From NCBI GenBank assembly GCA_003167365.1, contig PMTM01000003.1:159645-223644 (forward strand): DNA of 64,000 nucleotides, written 5' to 3'. This stretch comes from Spartobacteria bacterium. GTDB taxonomy: Bacteria; Verrucomicrobiota; Verrucomicrobiia; Chthoniobacterales; UBA10450. Position numbers and translations under genes: made by a program. This document shows, in pieces, positions 7,422 through 15,845 of this stretch (the first letter of the stretch is position 1; every line of letters starts with the position of its first letter). Under the pieces are notes generated by a model that did no database searches, was not told the DNA's origin, and worked only from the letters and a program-made list of their open reading frames with translations.

Positions 7422-9026
7422 ATGAAGGAGCGATCTGTTTTGGAGCCACGCCTGCTCAGATTAGCTAAAGCAACGTTGCTTATAGCAATCCTGCTCACAC
7501 CTTCGATCTGGATGTTGAAGGTGATCCCGCCTCTCTGGAAAGACGTTGATGCTTACAACCAGGTTACCCAGCCGGGAGTGAGGACGATCCTGCATTATGC
7601 CCCGCTTTACTGTTTCGTTGCACGAATTCCATTTTACGTGGGACAAGCCATAGAAAGTTTTCGGGGCGCTACTACATTTCCGCGCGGGAGTTTTTTCATC
7701 CATCCGGTCTTGAGCGATTCGGGTGTCTTTGTCTTGTTGCTTTCGCAGCATCTGGCGCTCTGCGCCGCCGCATTTCACTTGATCTGCACATCGAGCAGAT
7801 TGTTCTTGGCGCGTATCGTCCTGGCCACCGCTTGGGCGATAAATCCGCTTTTCTATACTTTTGCTCAGTGCGTAGGCACTGAAACACTTAGTATGATTCT
7901 CATGCTCCTGCTCTCGGCCGCGGGGCTGAGAATGATTCGAAATTCCCGAAAAGTTCCTCGCAAAGATTGGTTCCTGCTCGGCACTCTTTTGTGGCTTTGC
8001 ATCCTGACGCGACACATCAACGCCATGTTGGCTATCTTGCTGCCGCTCGCCTTTTTTCTCCTAAGCGCGCACCGATTAGTAATGATCCCAGTTACTTGCT
8101 CGCGCTTACACCGTCGATGGCGATGCTTGCAAGTGAAACGGGACTTGAGAAATACGGCACTGACTCTTGCTGTCGGTATCAGCTGCGTCGTGCTCGCACA
8201 CGCTACGTTACGTACTTTGTCTTACGCGGTTCACATCCCTTACCATTCTAGTGTCGGCTTTACCTTTTTATGGCGATTGAAATTTCTCGCAACATTACCC
8301 GCCGAAACACGAAATCAATTTCTTGACAAAGTCGCTAAAAACACACCGTCGCCCGAAGTTAGAAAGCTGATTTCGGTGCTGCGCGAAAGTCCTCCGGAAG
8401 ATCAACCTTGGGATGTGCTTGCCTTTATGCACAAAGCGCAAGTTGCGCTCTTCACGCCGGAAACGGAGGCACAAGAAGAAAGGTTTAATCTTGTGCTCAA
8501 CCACACGGCTCGTGCATTTCTTTATCCGCCGGACGAAATATTCCTGCGCGCGGTCGGGACCGATTTTGTAAAATCTCAGAAAACGAGAATTCCGGACGTT
8601 GTGAACCATCTTTTCGGAAGCACAACGTTTTATTTTTCACATCCCGAAACCATGGCGGACTGCGCATCGCTGTCCACATTTCGCGAAAAAAGCGCGACCG
8701 ACATTCTGGCCGTTTTTAAAAAGCATTCGTACTTTCGCCATGCAAAGCGTTTTGACTACACTGGTTTCTTGATTTTCTGGTTCGCAAATCTTTCGTTGCT
8801 CGCTGTTCTGGCGAAGATTCGGAAGGAGGATATTGCCGCCGTGTTTTCCTATGCCACGGCATTAACCTTGGTCGGCTTGCTCATGATGCTAGCAAACTGT
8901 GTTCTAACTGAATTGCAGCCGCGTTTTACTCTCCCAATGTGGGAGCTCACGATTGTTTCGGCTTCTGTTTTGTTTGGCCGAACCGTGGATTGCTTAAGCA
9001 AGACAATTGCAGATTTCAGATTTTAG
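7422..9026 (+). CDS. polytopic membrane protein, possible GT-C-type glycosyltransferase
   Basis: About 534 residues with at least eight hydrophobic segments. One lies at the N-terminus (LLIAILLTPSIWMLKVI), several cluster in the first 260 residues (VFVLLLSQHLALCAAAFHLI, LGTLLWLCILTRHINAMLAI), and a pair lies near the C-terminus (FLIFWFANLSLLAVLA and a later LTLVGLLMMLANCVL). A soluble loop of about 150 residues lies between. The acidic WKDVDAYNQV after the first segment and ETLSM/LTRH later are reminiscent of GT-C glycosyltransferases of the ArnT/PMT type, but no decisive motif is present. The start is uncertain: 7347 (TTG), 7380 and 7422 are all possible and none has a good ribosome-binding site. 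The last codons (IADFRF) are supplied by a dispersed repeat. Confidence 0.7.
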   Translation: MKERSVLEPRLLRLAKATLLIAILLTPSIWMLKVIPPLWKDVDAYNQVTQPGVRTILHYAPLYCFVARIPFYVGQAIESFRGATTFPRGSFFIHPVLSDSGVFVLLLSQHLALCAAAFHLICTSSRLFLARIVLATAWAINPLFYTFAQCVGTETLSMILMLLLSAAGLRMIRNSRKVPRKDWFLLGTLLWLCILTRHINAMLAILLPLAFFLLSAHRLVMIPVTCSRLHRRWRCLQVKRDLRNTALTLAVGISCVVLAHATLRTLSYAVHIPYHSSVGFTFLWRLKFLATLPAETRNQFLDKVAKNTPSPEVRKLISVLRESPPEDQPWDVLAFMHKAQVALFTPETEAQEERFNLVLNHTARAFLYPPDEIFLRAVGTDFVKSQKTRIPDVVNHLFGSTTFYFSHPETMADCASLSTFREKSATDILAVFKKHSYFRHAKRFDYTGFLIFWFANLSLLAVLAKIRKEDIAAVFSYATALTLVGLLMMLANCVLTELQPRFTLPMWELTIVSASVLFGRTVDCLSKTIADFRF

Positions 9027-9035
9027 ATTTCAGAT
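9011..9035. repeat. AGATTTCAGATT-type dispersed repeat
   Basis: AGATTTCAGATTTTAGATTT plus CAGAT. It resembles 16290-16314 (GATTTCAGATGTGAGATTTC...), and a looser relative lies just before tRNA-Arg at about 7006-7037. It supplies the stop codon of the membrane-protein gene ending at 9026. Confidence 0.6.
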
Positions 9036-9068
9036 GGTGGATTTGCTAATCCTATTTGAACGTGCGCG

Positions 9069-9734
9069 CTACAATTTCACGAGCCAGTCGCGGGCAATTT
9101 CGATCTCGCCGTTGGTTAAGCCGTGGCTGGCGTCGAGAAAACGGATGGTAACGTCCGCTCGCGCGCGACGGAAAAGTTCGACCAGGCGCTGCGTCTCCGA
9201 TGGCGGAATAATTGGATCCTGATTGCCGGCGCCGATCCAAACGCGCGCCGATGAAAGATCGGGCAAGTTTTCTGGCACCAGCGGCACCATCGCTCGGAAC
9301 AGAATGGCGGCGCGGAAGGTACCGGGCCGGAGCAACAACATGCTCGCGGCAATGTTCGCGCCGTTTGAGTAACCGACGGCGATAAGCTTATCAGCCGCGA
9401 ACTGGTACTGTTCCGCCGACGCCGCGACGAAGTCCGCCAGTTCGTGCGTGCGTTTTTTTAAATCTTCCAGGTCGAATACACCCTCGGCCAATCGGCGAAA
9501 GAATCGCGGCATTCCATTCTCAAGGATTTTGCCGCGCGGGCTGAGTAACGCGGCCGTCGGATCGAGCACGCGTCCGAGCGGGAGAAGATCGTGTTCGTTT
9601 CCGCCGGTGCCATGCAACAAGAGCAGTGTCCGGTCGGAAGTGCCCGGAACGAATTCGTGAATAAAATCGAGCGGTCCGTCCACGACTGCAATCGTGCCAT
9701 GAACATGACTGGGAAGCCAGACAAGGCGAACCAC
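9069..9734 (-). CDS. alpha/beta hydrolase, phospholipase/carboxylesterase family
   Basis: A 221-residue cytoplasmic serine hydrolase, the usual length for this family. The oxyanion-hole strand LLLLHGTGGNEHDL lies near residue 40, the nucleophile elbow GYSNGA near 122, the acid GNQDPIIPP near 174 and the histidine DASHGL near 207, so the Ser-Asp-His triad is complete. Members hydrolyse small esters or lysophospholipids; the substrate here cannot be read from sequence. The only plausible start is a GTG at 9734, which lies inside dispersed repeat copy 2. The repeat may therefore have replaced the original start region, and the first 10 residues look non-native. The gene is monocistronic and convergent with the membrane-protein gene. 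Confidence 0.88.
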   Translation of the reverse strand: MVRLVWLPSHVHGTIAVVDGPLDFIHEFVPGTSDRTLLLLHGTGGNEHDLLPLGRVLDPTAALLSPRGKILENGMPRFFRRLAEGVFDLEDLKKRTHELADFVAASAEQYQFAADKLIAVGYSNGANIAASMLLLRPGTFRAAILFRAMVPLVPENLPDLSSARVWIGAGNQDPIIPPSETQRLVELFRRARADVTIRFLDASHGLTNGEIEIARDWLVKL

Positions 9735-9775
9735 GGATTACCCGCCACGGCGGGCAGGCAACGAATGTCACGGAT
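9729..9775. repeat. 47-bp dispersed repeat, copy 2
   Basis: Same orientation as 236-282 with three mismatches (GCAGGCAACGAATGTCACGG here, GCAGGCAGCGGATATCACGG there). It overlaps the start of the esterase gene. The remaining gap up to 9906 holds a further decayed AATCCGCG-type repeat. Confidence 0.85.
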
Positions 9776-9906
9776 TATCGGAACTATCTTCAGCGCAACT
9801 ACAGTAATCTAATATCCGCGTTATCTGCGTGATTCGCGGGTTCTTGTCCTGTAATTAAGCGTTTCCGCGTCTTGCTCTTACCCGGGCAGTATGGCAAAAC
9901 GCAGTC

Positions 9907-11706
9907 TTGATTCCGAAGAACTTCTTTGGGGAGCTGAAGCGACGCAACGTTTACAAGGTTGCCATCGCCTACGCGGTCGTGGGCTGGTTGCTGGTTCAAG
10001 TTGCGACGCAGGTCTTTCCCTTCTTCGAAATTCCAAACTGGGCGATCAGGCTGGTGGTCCTGCTGATCGTGATCGGGTTTCCGATCGCACTGATAATTGC
10101 CTGGGCCTTTGAACTAACGCCGGAAGGTTTGAAGCGCACCGAAGTAGCGGATGCCGCACCCATTCAGCGCTCGCCGCATCGGACCTGGATTTATGTGGTG
10201 ATAATCGCCGGCGCGATCGCCATTGGGTTATTTTCCATTCAACGGTTCGGCGGCCGGAATAACGTTGCGAAACAGAATGCCATTGCGGAAGTGCCGGCGA
10301 AATCAATCGCGGTGTTGCCGTTCGATAATCTCAGTGAAGAAAAGGGAAACGCCTATTTCGCCGAGGGAATTCAGGACGAAATTCTCACGCGTCTGGCCAA
10401 GGTAGCCGACTTGAAAGTCATCTCCCGCACTTCCACTCAACATTTCAAGAGCTCGCCGGATAATCTCCCGCAAATCGCCAAGCAGCTAGGAGTGATGAAC
10501 ATTCTCGAAGGCAGCGTCCAGAAATCCAACGATCAGGTGCGGGTCAATGTGCAGCTCATCAATGCCCTGACCGACGCGCATCTCTGGGCCGACATTTACG
10601 ATCGAAAACTGACGGACATCTTTGCGGTGGAGAGCGACATCGCGAAAACCATCGCCGACACGTTGCAAGCAAAGCTCACCGGCTCGGAATTGACGGCCAT
10701 CGCGAAAGCTCCCACGGCGAACAACGAAGCGTATGTGCTTTACCTGAAGGGAAGATTTTTTTGGAACAAACGGACCGGCACAGACCTGCGCAAAGCCATC
10801 GAGTATTTCAACCAGGCCATCACCACGGATCCCAAGTATGCCCTCGCGTATGTGGGTCTGGCCGATTCCTATCTGCTGCTTTCAAACTACGGTGCGGCTG
10901 CTCCGAAAGATTCGATTCCACAAGCCAAAGACGCCGTGAAGAGGGCCCTGGAGCTCGATGCCAACTCGGGCGAAGCCCATGCGTCCGCTGGCATACTTTC
11001 CGACAACGACTTTCAGTTTGAGCACGGAATAACGGAATTCGAGCGGGCCATTCAATTGAGTCCTAATTATGCCACGGCCCATCACTGGTTCGGGGACGGG
11101 CCGCTGATGGCACTGGGCCGGTTTGACCGCGGCCTCGCCGAAGGGAGACGGGCGGTCGAACTCGATCCTCTCTCCCTGATTAATAACGCCGATCTTGGCT
11201 GGATTTACATTAATGCCCGGCGCTACGACGAGGCGATTGCTCAGCTTCGGAAAACCATCGAAATCGATCCCCGCTTTTATCTGGCGCGTTACTATCTGGG
11301 CGAGGCGCTGCAATTAAACGGACAACTAACTGAAGCCATCGCCGAGTATCGAAGCGCCGTCGAATTAAATGATGATCCGCTAGCGCTCGCTTTCTTGGGG
11401 CAGGCTTACGCGCGAGCCGGGCAAAGGGAAGAGGCGCAGAAAATTCGCGCGCGCCTGACGGAAGCGGCGAAATCGCGTTACGTCTCGCAATACAGTTTCG
11501 TATTAGTCCTGATCGGCCTCGGTGACAAGGAGGGCGCAATCGATGCGCTCGAGCGTGCGTATCACAACGGTGAAGGCGCCGACATTTGCATTATCAGAGT
11601 GGACCCCTTCATGGACGACCTACGTGGACACCCTCGATTCGACGCGCTGGCCGAGAAGATACTCCCGGCACGCGAGTTCAACGCGCCGGCCACCCATCCG
11701 AAATGA
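9907..11706 (+). CDS. membrane-anchored TolB-like/TPR protein, paralogue 1
   Basis: A 599-residue protein. It opens with the module NFFGELKRRNVYKVAIAY followed by two membrane segments (about residues 20-60), then FELTPEGLKR and a third segment near 95-112. Residues 128-260 form a TolB-N/FlgO-like domain (SIAVLPFDNLSEEKGNAYFA, QIAKQLGV, NILEGSVQ, DAHLWADIYDR). Residues 270-570 carry about seven TPR units (YLKGRFFWNKRT, AIEYFNQAITTDPKYALAYV, RAIQLSPNYATAHHW, and others). The family is common beside or fused to cyclases and kinases and is probably a protein-interaction or signalling module at the inner membrane; no enzyme activity is visible. TTG at 9907 is taken as start because the family begins exactly here. 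It is the first gene of a tandem array linked by ATGA overlaps. Confidence 0.85.
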   Translation: MIPKNFFGELKRRNVYKVAIAYAVVGWLLVQVATQVFPFFEIPNWAIRLVVLLIVIGFPIALIIAWAFELTPEGLKRTEVADAAPIQRSPHRTWIYVVIIAGAIAIGLFSIQRFGGRNNVAKQNAIAEVPAKSIAVLPFDNLSEEKGNAYFAEGIQDEILTRLAKVADLKVISRTSTQHFKSSPDNLPQIAKQLGVMNILEGSVQKSNDQVRVNVQLINALTDAHLWADIYDRKLTDIFAVESDIAKTIADTLQAKLTGSELTAIAKAPTANNEAYVLYLKGRFFWNKRTGTDLRKAIEYFNQAITTDPKYALAYVGLADSYLLLSNYGAAAPKDSIPQAKDAVKRALELDANSGEAHASAGILSDNDFQFEHGITEFERAIQLSPNYATAHHWFGDGPLMALGRFDRGLAEGRRAVELDPLSLINNADLGWIYINARRYDEAIAQLRKTIEIDPRFYLARYYLGEALQLNGQLTEAIAEYRSAVELNDDPLALAFLGQAYARAGQREEAQKIRARLTEAAKSRYVSQYSFVLVLIGLGDKEGAIDALERAYHNGEGADICIIRVDPFMDDLRGHPRFDALAEKILPAREFNAPATHPK

Positions 11707-13511
11707 GCGAGCGCAATTTCTTCAGCGAATTGAAGCGGCGCAATGTCGTGCGTATGGCGGGATTGTATCTGATTGGTGCCTGGTTGCTCGTGCAGGTGGC
11801 AGGAACGGTACTGCCGATGTTCGGTGCGCCGGATTGGCTGCCGCGCAGCATCGTTATTTTGCTCGCGATCGGCTTCATTCCCGCACTGATCTTCAGCTGG
11901 GTTTTTGAATTGACCCCGGAAGGCCTGAAGCGCGATGAGGATGTGCGGCCTGAGCAATCGATCGCCCCGCAAACTGCGCGGCGGATGAATCACATGATCA
12001 TCGCCGTGCTCGTCCTCGCGCTCGGATATTTTGCGATCGACAAGTTCGTGCTCGCGCCTCGCCGGGCCGTGATGCCTAACGACACGTCATCCGCCATCGG
12101 CGCCAAGTCGATCGCGGTGTTGCCATTCGAAAATCTGAGCGACGACAAAGCCAACGCTTATTTCGCGGAAGGCGTGCAGGACGAGATTCTGACACGATTG
12201 GCGAAGGTGGCGGACCTTAAAGTGATCTCGCGTACCTCGACCCAACACTTTAAGAGCTCTCCCGATAATCTTCCGCAAATCGCGAAGCAGCTCGGAGTAA
12301 TCAACATCCTTGAAGGAAGCGTGCAAAAGTCCAACGACCAGGTGCGCGTAAATGTGCAGCTCATCAATGCCCTGACCGACGCGCATCTTTGGGCCGACAT
12401 TTACGATCGAAAACTAACGGACCTCTTCGCGGTGGAGAGCGACATCGCGAAAACCATCGCGGACACGTTGCAAGCAAAGCTCACCGGTTCGGAGAAAATC
12501 TCAATCGCGAAAACTCCAACGGCGAATCCGGAAGCCTATGAGCTTTATCTCAAAGGCAGATTTTTTTGGAACAAACGCACGGCGGCCCACCTGCGGAAAT
12601 CGACTGAATATTTCGATCAGGCGATTGAGAAAGATCCGAATTACGCGTTGGCCTATGCGGCTCTGGCTCAGGCGTGGTTATTACTCCCCGCCTATAATGG
12701 CGGCGCGCCGAAAGATTGTTTCCCCCAAGCCGAGTCTGCCGCGAAGAAAGCTCTCGCGCTGGATGACAATTCGGCCGACGCCCACGCTGCTCTCGCCGCG
12801 GTCAAGGGGCTTTACCATTTCGACCTGGCGGGGTCTATCGCGGAATACGAACGCGCACTTCAATTAAATCCGAACGATGCAACGACCCATCACTGGCTAG
12901 CCAACGAGGCGCTCGCGGCCACGGGCCAGACCGAACGCGAGATTTCGGAAATGAAACGAGCATTGGAACTCGATCCTCTCTCTCTCATCATCAACACCAA
13001 TGTCGGGGTGGCATACTTTCATGCCCGCCGCTTCAATGAGGCCATCGCGCAGTTACGCAAGACAGTCGAGATGGATCCTGGATTTTATTTTGTTCACTAC
13101 AATCTAGGGCAGGCGCTGGAGCTAAAGGGATCCATCCCCGAAGCCATTGCCGAGTATCAAAAGGCAATTGCCTTGAACGATGATCCCTATCCGCTGGGAT
13201 TGCTCGGCCATCTCTACGGCACGCTTGGCCGAAAAGATGAAGCTCAGCAAATTCTCGAGCGACTGCGTGGCGCCAGAAAGCAACGTTATGTCCAGGCTTA
13301 CTGCCTGGCCGCCGTGTATCTGGGATTGGGCGATCACAACGAAGCACTCAACTGGCTGGACGAAAGTTACCGCGAGCGCGATGGCTTCAGTCTTCAATCC
13401 ATCCGCATAGATCCGGTGCTCGTCCCGCTCCACGGCGATCCGCGCTTCGAAGCGCTGGCCGAGAAGATTGTTCCGGCCGCAAACTTTGGAAGAGGAGCAA
13501 TGCCAAAATGA
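11703..13511 (+). CDS. membrane-anchored TolB-like/TPR protein, paralogue 2
   Basis: 602 residues with the same layout as the upstream gene. NFFSELKRRNVVRMAGLYL and two membrane segments come first, then FELTPEGLKRDED, a third segment near 98-117, a TolB-like domain (about 133-265) and TPR units to the end. The ATG at 11703 overlaps the previous stop (ATGA); an upstream in-frame ATG at 11586 would lie inside the previous gene. In the TolB-like part the DNA is almost identical to paralogue 1 over long stretches (for example 12355-12415 against 10550-10610), while the N-terminal and TPR parts diverge. This suggests gene conversion. Probable role as for paralogue 1. Confidence 0.87.
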   Translation: MSERNFFSELKRRNVVRMAGLYLIGAWLLVQVAGTVLPMFGAPDWLPRSIVILLAIGFIPALIFSWVFELTPEGLKRDEDVRPEQSIAPQTARRMNHMIIAVLVLALGYFAIDKFVLAPRRAVMPNDTSSAIGAKSIAVLPFENLSDDKANAYFAEGVQDEILTRLAKVADLKVISRTSTQHFKSSPDNLPQIAKQLGVINILEGSVQKSNDQVRVNVQLINALTDAHLWADIYDRKLTDLFAVESDIAKTIADTLQAKLTGSEKISIAKTPTANPEAYELYLKGRFFWNKRTAAHLRKSTEYFDQAIEKDPNYALAYAALAQAWLLLPAYNGGAPKDCFPQAESAAKKALALDDNSADAHAALAAVKGLYHFDLAGSIAEYERALQLNPNDATTHHWLANEALAATGQTEREISEMKRALELDPLSLIINTNVGVAYFHARRFNEAIAQLRKTVEMDPGFYFVHYNLGQALELKGSIPEAIAEYQKAIALNDDPYPLGLLGHLYGTLGRKDEAQQILERLRGARKQRYVQAYCLAAVYLGLGDHNEALNWLDESYRERDGFSLQSIRIDPVLVPLHGDPRFEALAEKIVPAANFGRGAMPK

Positions 13512-13588
13512 ACCTGCGTAATTTCTTCGCCGAGCTGAAGCGGCGCAACGTTTACAAGGTCGCGGTCGGGGGAAAGCAAATATCCTGA
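13508..13588 (+). pseudogene. severed 5' end of a further TolB/TPR paralogue
   Basis: ATG at 13508 overlaps the preceding stop as ATGA, exactly as between paralogues 1 and 2. It reads MNLRNFFAELKRRNVYKVAV, then GGKQIS and a stop after 26 codons. The first 20 residues are the family's characteristic N-terminal module; the membrane, TolB and TPR parts are missing. The homology ends abruptly at about 13567 and is followed by unrelated sequence up to the cyclase fusion gene at 13656. Confidence 0.8.
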
Positions 13589-13655
13589 TCAAAATCCAGA
13601 ATTTTTGACTGATTCAACTCGTTAGAGCCCGAGTTCCCAGATAGAACGAAATCTT

Positions 13656-15797
13656 ATGCCGTCCGAGCGTTCCGCCGACGTGAAATTCGAGATCGGCCAT
13701 GTCTTGTTCATCGACATTGTCGGTTACTCGAAATTGCTCATCAACGAGCAAAGCGAGCAGATTCAAAAGTTAAAGGAAATTGTCCGCGGGACAGAGCAAG
13801 TCCGCCTGGCCGAGGCCGAAGGCAAGTTACTGCGCTTACCGACCGGCGATGGTGGCGCGCTCGTCTTTCGCAATAGTCCGGAAGCGCCGGTCCTTTGCGC
13901 GTTGGAAATTAGCGAAGAGCTCAAAAAATATCCCGAACTTCGCGTCCGAATGGGAATTCACAGCGGACCAGTTAATGAAATCACTGATCTAAACGAACAA
14001 GCGAACATTGCCGGCGCCGGGATCAACACTGCGCAACGCGTGATGGATTGTGGCGACGCCGGACACATTCTGGTTTCGCAACGGGTGGCTGACGACCTCT
14101 CGCAATATCGGCAATGGTCGCAGCGTCTGCATGATCTGGGCGAATGCGAAGTGAAGCATGGTGTCCGCCTCCACCTCGTGAACCTCTATCTCGGGGAAGT
14201 CGGCAATCCCGCATTGCCGGAAAGATTCCGGCAGGCAAAGGAGACGCAAACAGAACGGGCGACTCCTGCATCCGATTCGACGTCGGCTCGACGATCCCGT
14301 GGACTGGTCTCCGTGCTCCTCATCCTCGCCGCAGCGGGAGCCGGATTTTATTTCGTTTCACATCGGCCGCCCGCGAAAGCGCCGCCTTCTTCCTATGTGC
14401 CAGTAGCCCCGGCTATTCCACAAAAATCCATCGCGGTGCTTCCGTTTGAAAACCTGAGCGAAGAAAAAGCCAACGCTTACTTTGCCGAAGGAATTCAGGA
14501 TGAAATCCTGGCACGCTTATCGAAGATCGCCGATCTGAAGGTGATCTCGCGCACGTCCACCCAGCGCTACAAGAGCACACCGGAAAATCTGCCGGAGATC
14601 GCGAAGCAGCTTGGCGTCGCGAATATCCTGGAAGGCAGCGTGCAGAGGAGCGGCGATGCCGTGCGCGTTACGGTGCAGCTGATTCGCGCGCTGACCGATT
14701 CGCACCTTTGGGCGGAGACCTACGATCGCAAGTTGATCGACACATTCGGCGTCGAGAGTGAGGTTGCGCAAAAGATTGCGTCGTCCCTAAAAGCGAAACT
14801 AACTGGCTCCGAACAGCGTGCGATCGCGGCTCAGCCTACCGCCAATCCCGAGGCCTATCAGCTTTACCTCAAAGGCCGATTTTTCTGGAACAAACGTACT
14901 GGCGAAGATCTTAAGACGGCTCTTGATTACTTTCAGAAAGCCGTGGCGGCGGATCCGAACTACGCCAACGCATATGCCGGAGAAGCGGATGCCTGCCTCT
15001 TGATCCCTCTCTTCTCGGCCGGCACACCAAAGGAGTATTTTCCGAAAGCAAAAGCCGCAGCCCAACACGCCATCGAGCTCGATGAAACTTCGGCCGAAGG
15101 CCACGCCGCGCTCGGTCAGTTACTTTCCTTCGACCTGGATTTCACCGGGTCGGAAAAGGAGTTTCAGCGCGCGATTGAATTGAATCCTAACTATGCCACC
15201 GCCCATCACTGGTATGGCAATACCTTGCTCGCGAACGTGGGCCGGTTTGATGAAGCCGTCGCAGAAGGAAAACGCGCCGTCGAGCTGGATCCGCTCTCAC
15301 TTATCATTAACGCAGATCTCGGAAGCACATTGATGTGGGGCCGCCGCTTCGATGAAGCGATCGCGCAACAGCGACGGACGCTCGCGCTCGACGGAAATTT
15401 CTACTACGCACACTGGAATCTTGGTGAAGCGCTTTATTACAAGGGTGACGTAGCCGGCGCCATTGCCGAATACGAAAAAGCACGCTCACTGGAAGAGGAT
15501 CCGGAAACACTGGGACTGCTGGGGCAGGCCTATGCCAAGACGGGAAGGAAAGAGGAGGCATTGAAGATCCTGGCCGAGTTGAACGAGGTCGCACGCCGCG
15601 ATTATGTCCGCCCGGAGCTCTTCGCGATCATCTATATCGGGCTAGGCGACAAATCAAAAGCGATCCAGTACCTGGAAGATGAGTATCAAAGGCACGATGG
15701 CTTTGATTTCGTTGGAATAAGAGTGGATCCGCGGCTCGATCCGCTGCGCGACGATCCGCGCTTCAAGCAACTCCTCGCCAAGGTAGTCCCTATGTAA
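13656..15797 (+). CDS. class III nucleotidyl cyclase domain fused to TolB-like and TPR domains
   Basis: A 713-residue protein. Residues about 8-175 form a class III adenylate/guanylate cyclase homology domain. HVLFIDIVGYSKLL carries the first metal-binding Asp, LPTGDGGALVF the second, RVRMGIHSGPV follows, and GAGINTAQRVMDCG holds the Asn and Arg of the transition-state motif, so activity is plausible. One membrane segment follows (VLLILAAAGAGFYFV, about 213-230), then a TolB-like domain (about 258-390, SIAVLPFENLSEEKANAYFA) and TPR units to about 700. The TolB/TPR half is homologous to the two upstream genes. The cyclase replaces their N-terminal double-membrane module. The predicted topology is cyclase in the cytoplasm with TolB/TPR across the membrane. 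Substrate (ATP or GTP) cannot be told from sequence alone. Confidence 0.88.
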   Translation: MPSERSADVKFEIGHVLFIDIVGYSKLLINEQSEQIQKLKEIVRGTEQVRLAEAEGKLLRLPTGDGGALVFRNSPEAPVLCALEISEELKKYPELRVRMGIHSGPVNEITDLNEQANIAGAGINTAQRVMDCGDAGHILVSQRVADDLSQYRQWSQRLHDLGECEVKHGVRLHLVNLYLGEVGNPALPERFRQAKETQTERATPASDSTSARRSRGLVSVLLILAAAGAGFYFVSHRPPAKAPPSSYVPVAPAIPQKSIAVLPFENLSEEKANAYFAEGIQDEILARLSKIADLKVISRTSTQRYKSTPENLPEIAKQLGVANILEGSVQRSGDAVRVTVQLIRALTDSHLWAETYDRKLIDTFGVESEVAQKIASSLKAKLTGSEQRAIAAQPTANPEAYQLYLKGRFFWNKRTGEDLKTALDYFQKAVAADPNYANAYAGEADACLLIPLFSAGTPKEYFPKAKAAAQHAIELDETSAEGHAALGQLLSFDLDFTGSEKEFQRAIELNPNYATAHHWYGNTLLANVGRFDEAVAEGKRAVELDPLSLIINADLGSTLMWGRRFDEAIAQQRRTLALDGNFYYAHWNLGEALYYKGDVAGAIAEYEKARSLEEDPETLGLLGQAYAKTGRKEEALKILAELNEVARRDYVRPELFAIIYIGLGDKSKAIQYLEDEYQRHDGFDFVGIRVDPRLDPLRDDPRFKQLLAKVVPM

Positions 15798-15841
15798 TGA
15801 ACATGCGCAATTTCTTCGCCGAGCTGAAGCGGCGCAACGTG
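15797..15841 (+). pseudogene. second severed 5' end of a TolB/TPR paralogue
   Basis: Immediately after the cyclase-fusion gene (TAATG overlap at 15795-15799), an ATG opens MNMRNFFAELKRRNV and then homology stops. From about 15799 to 15840 the DNA is nearly identical to the fragment at 13508 (AATTTCTTCGCCGAGCTGAA and onward). It is followed within 5 bp by the stop codon of the oppositely oriented response-regulator gene, which marks a recombination junction. Confidence 0.8.
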
Positions 15842-15845
15842 GCGG

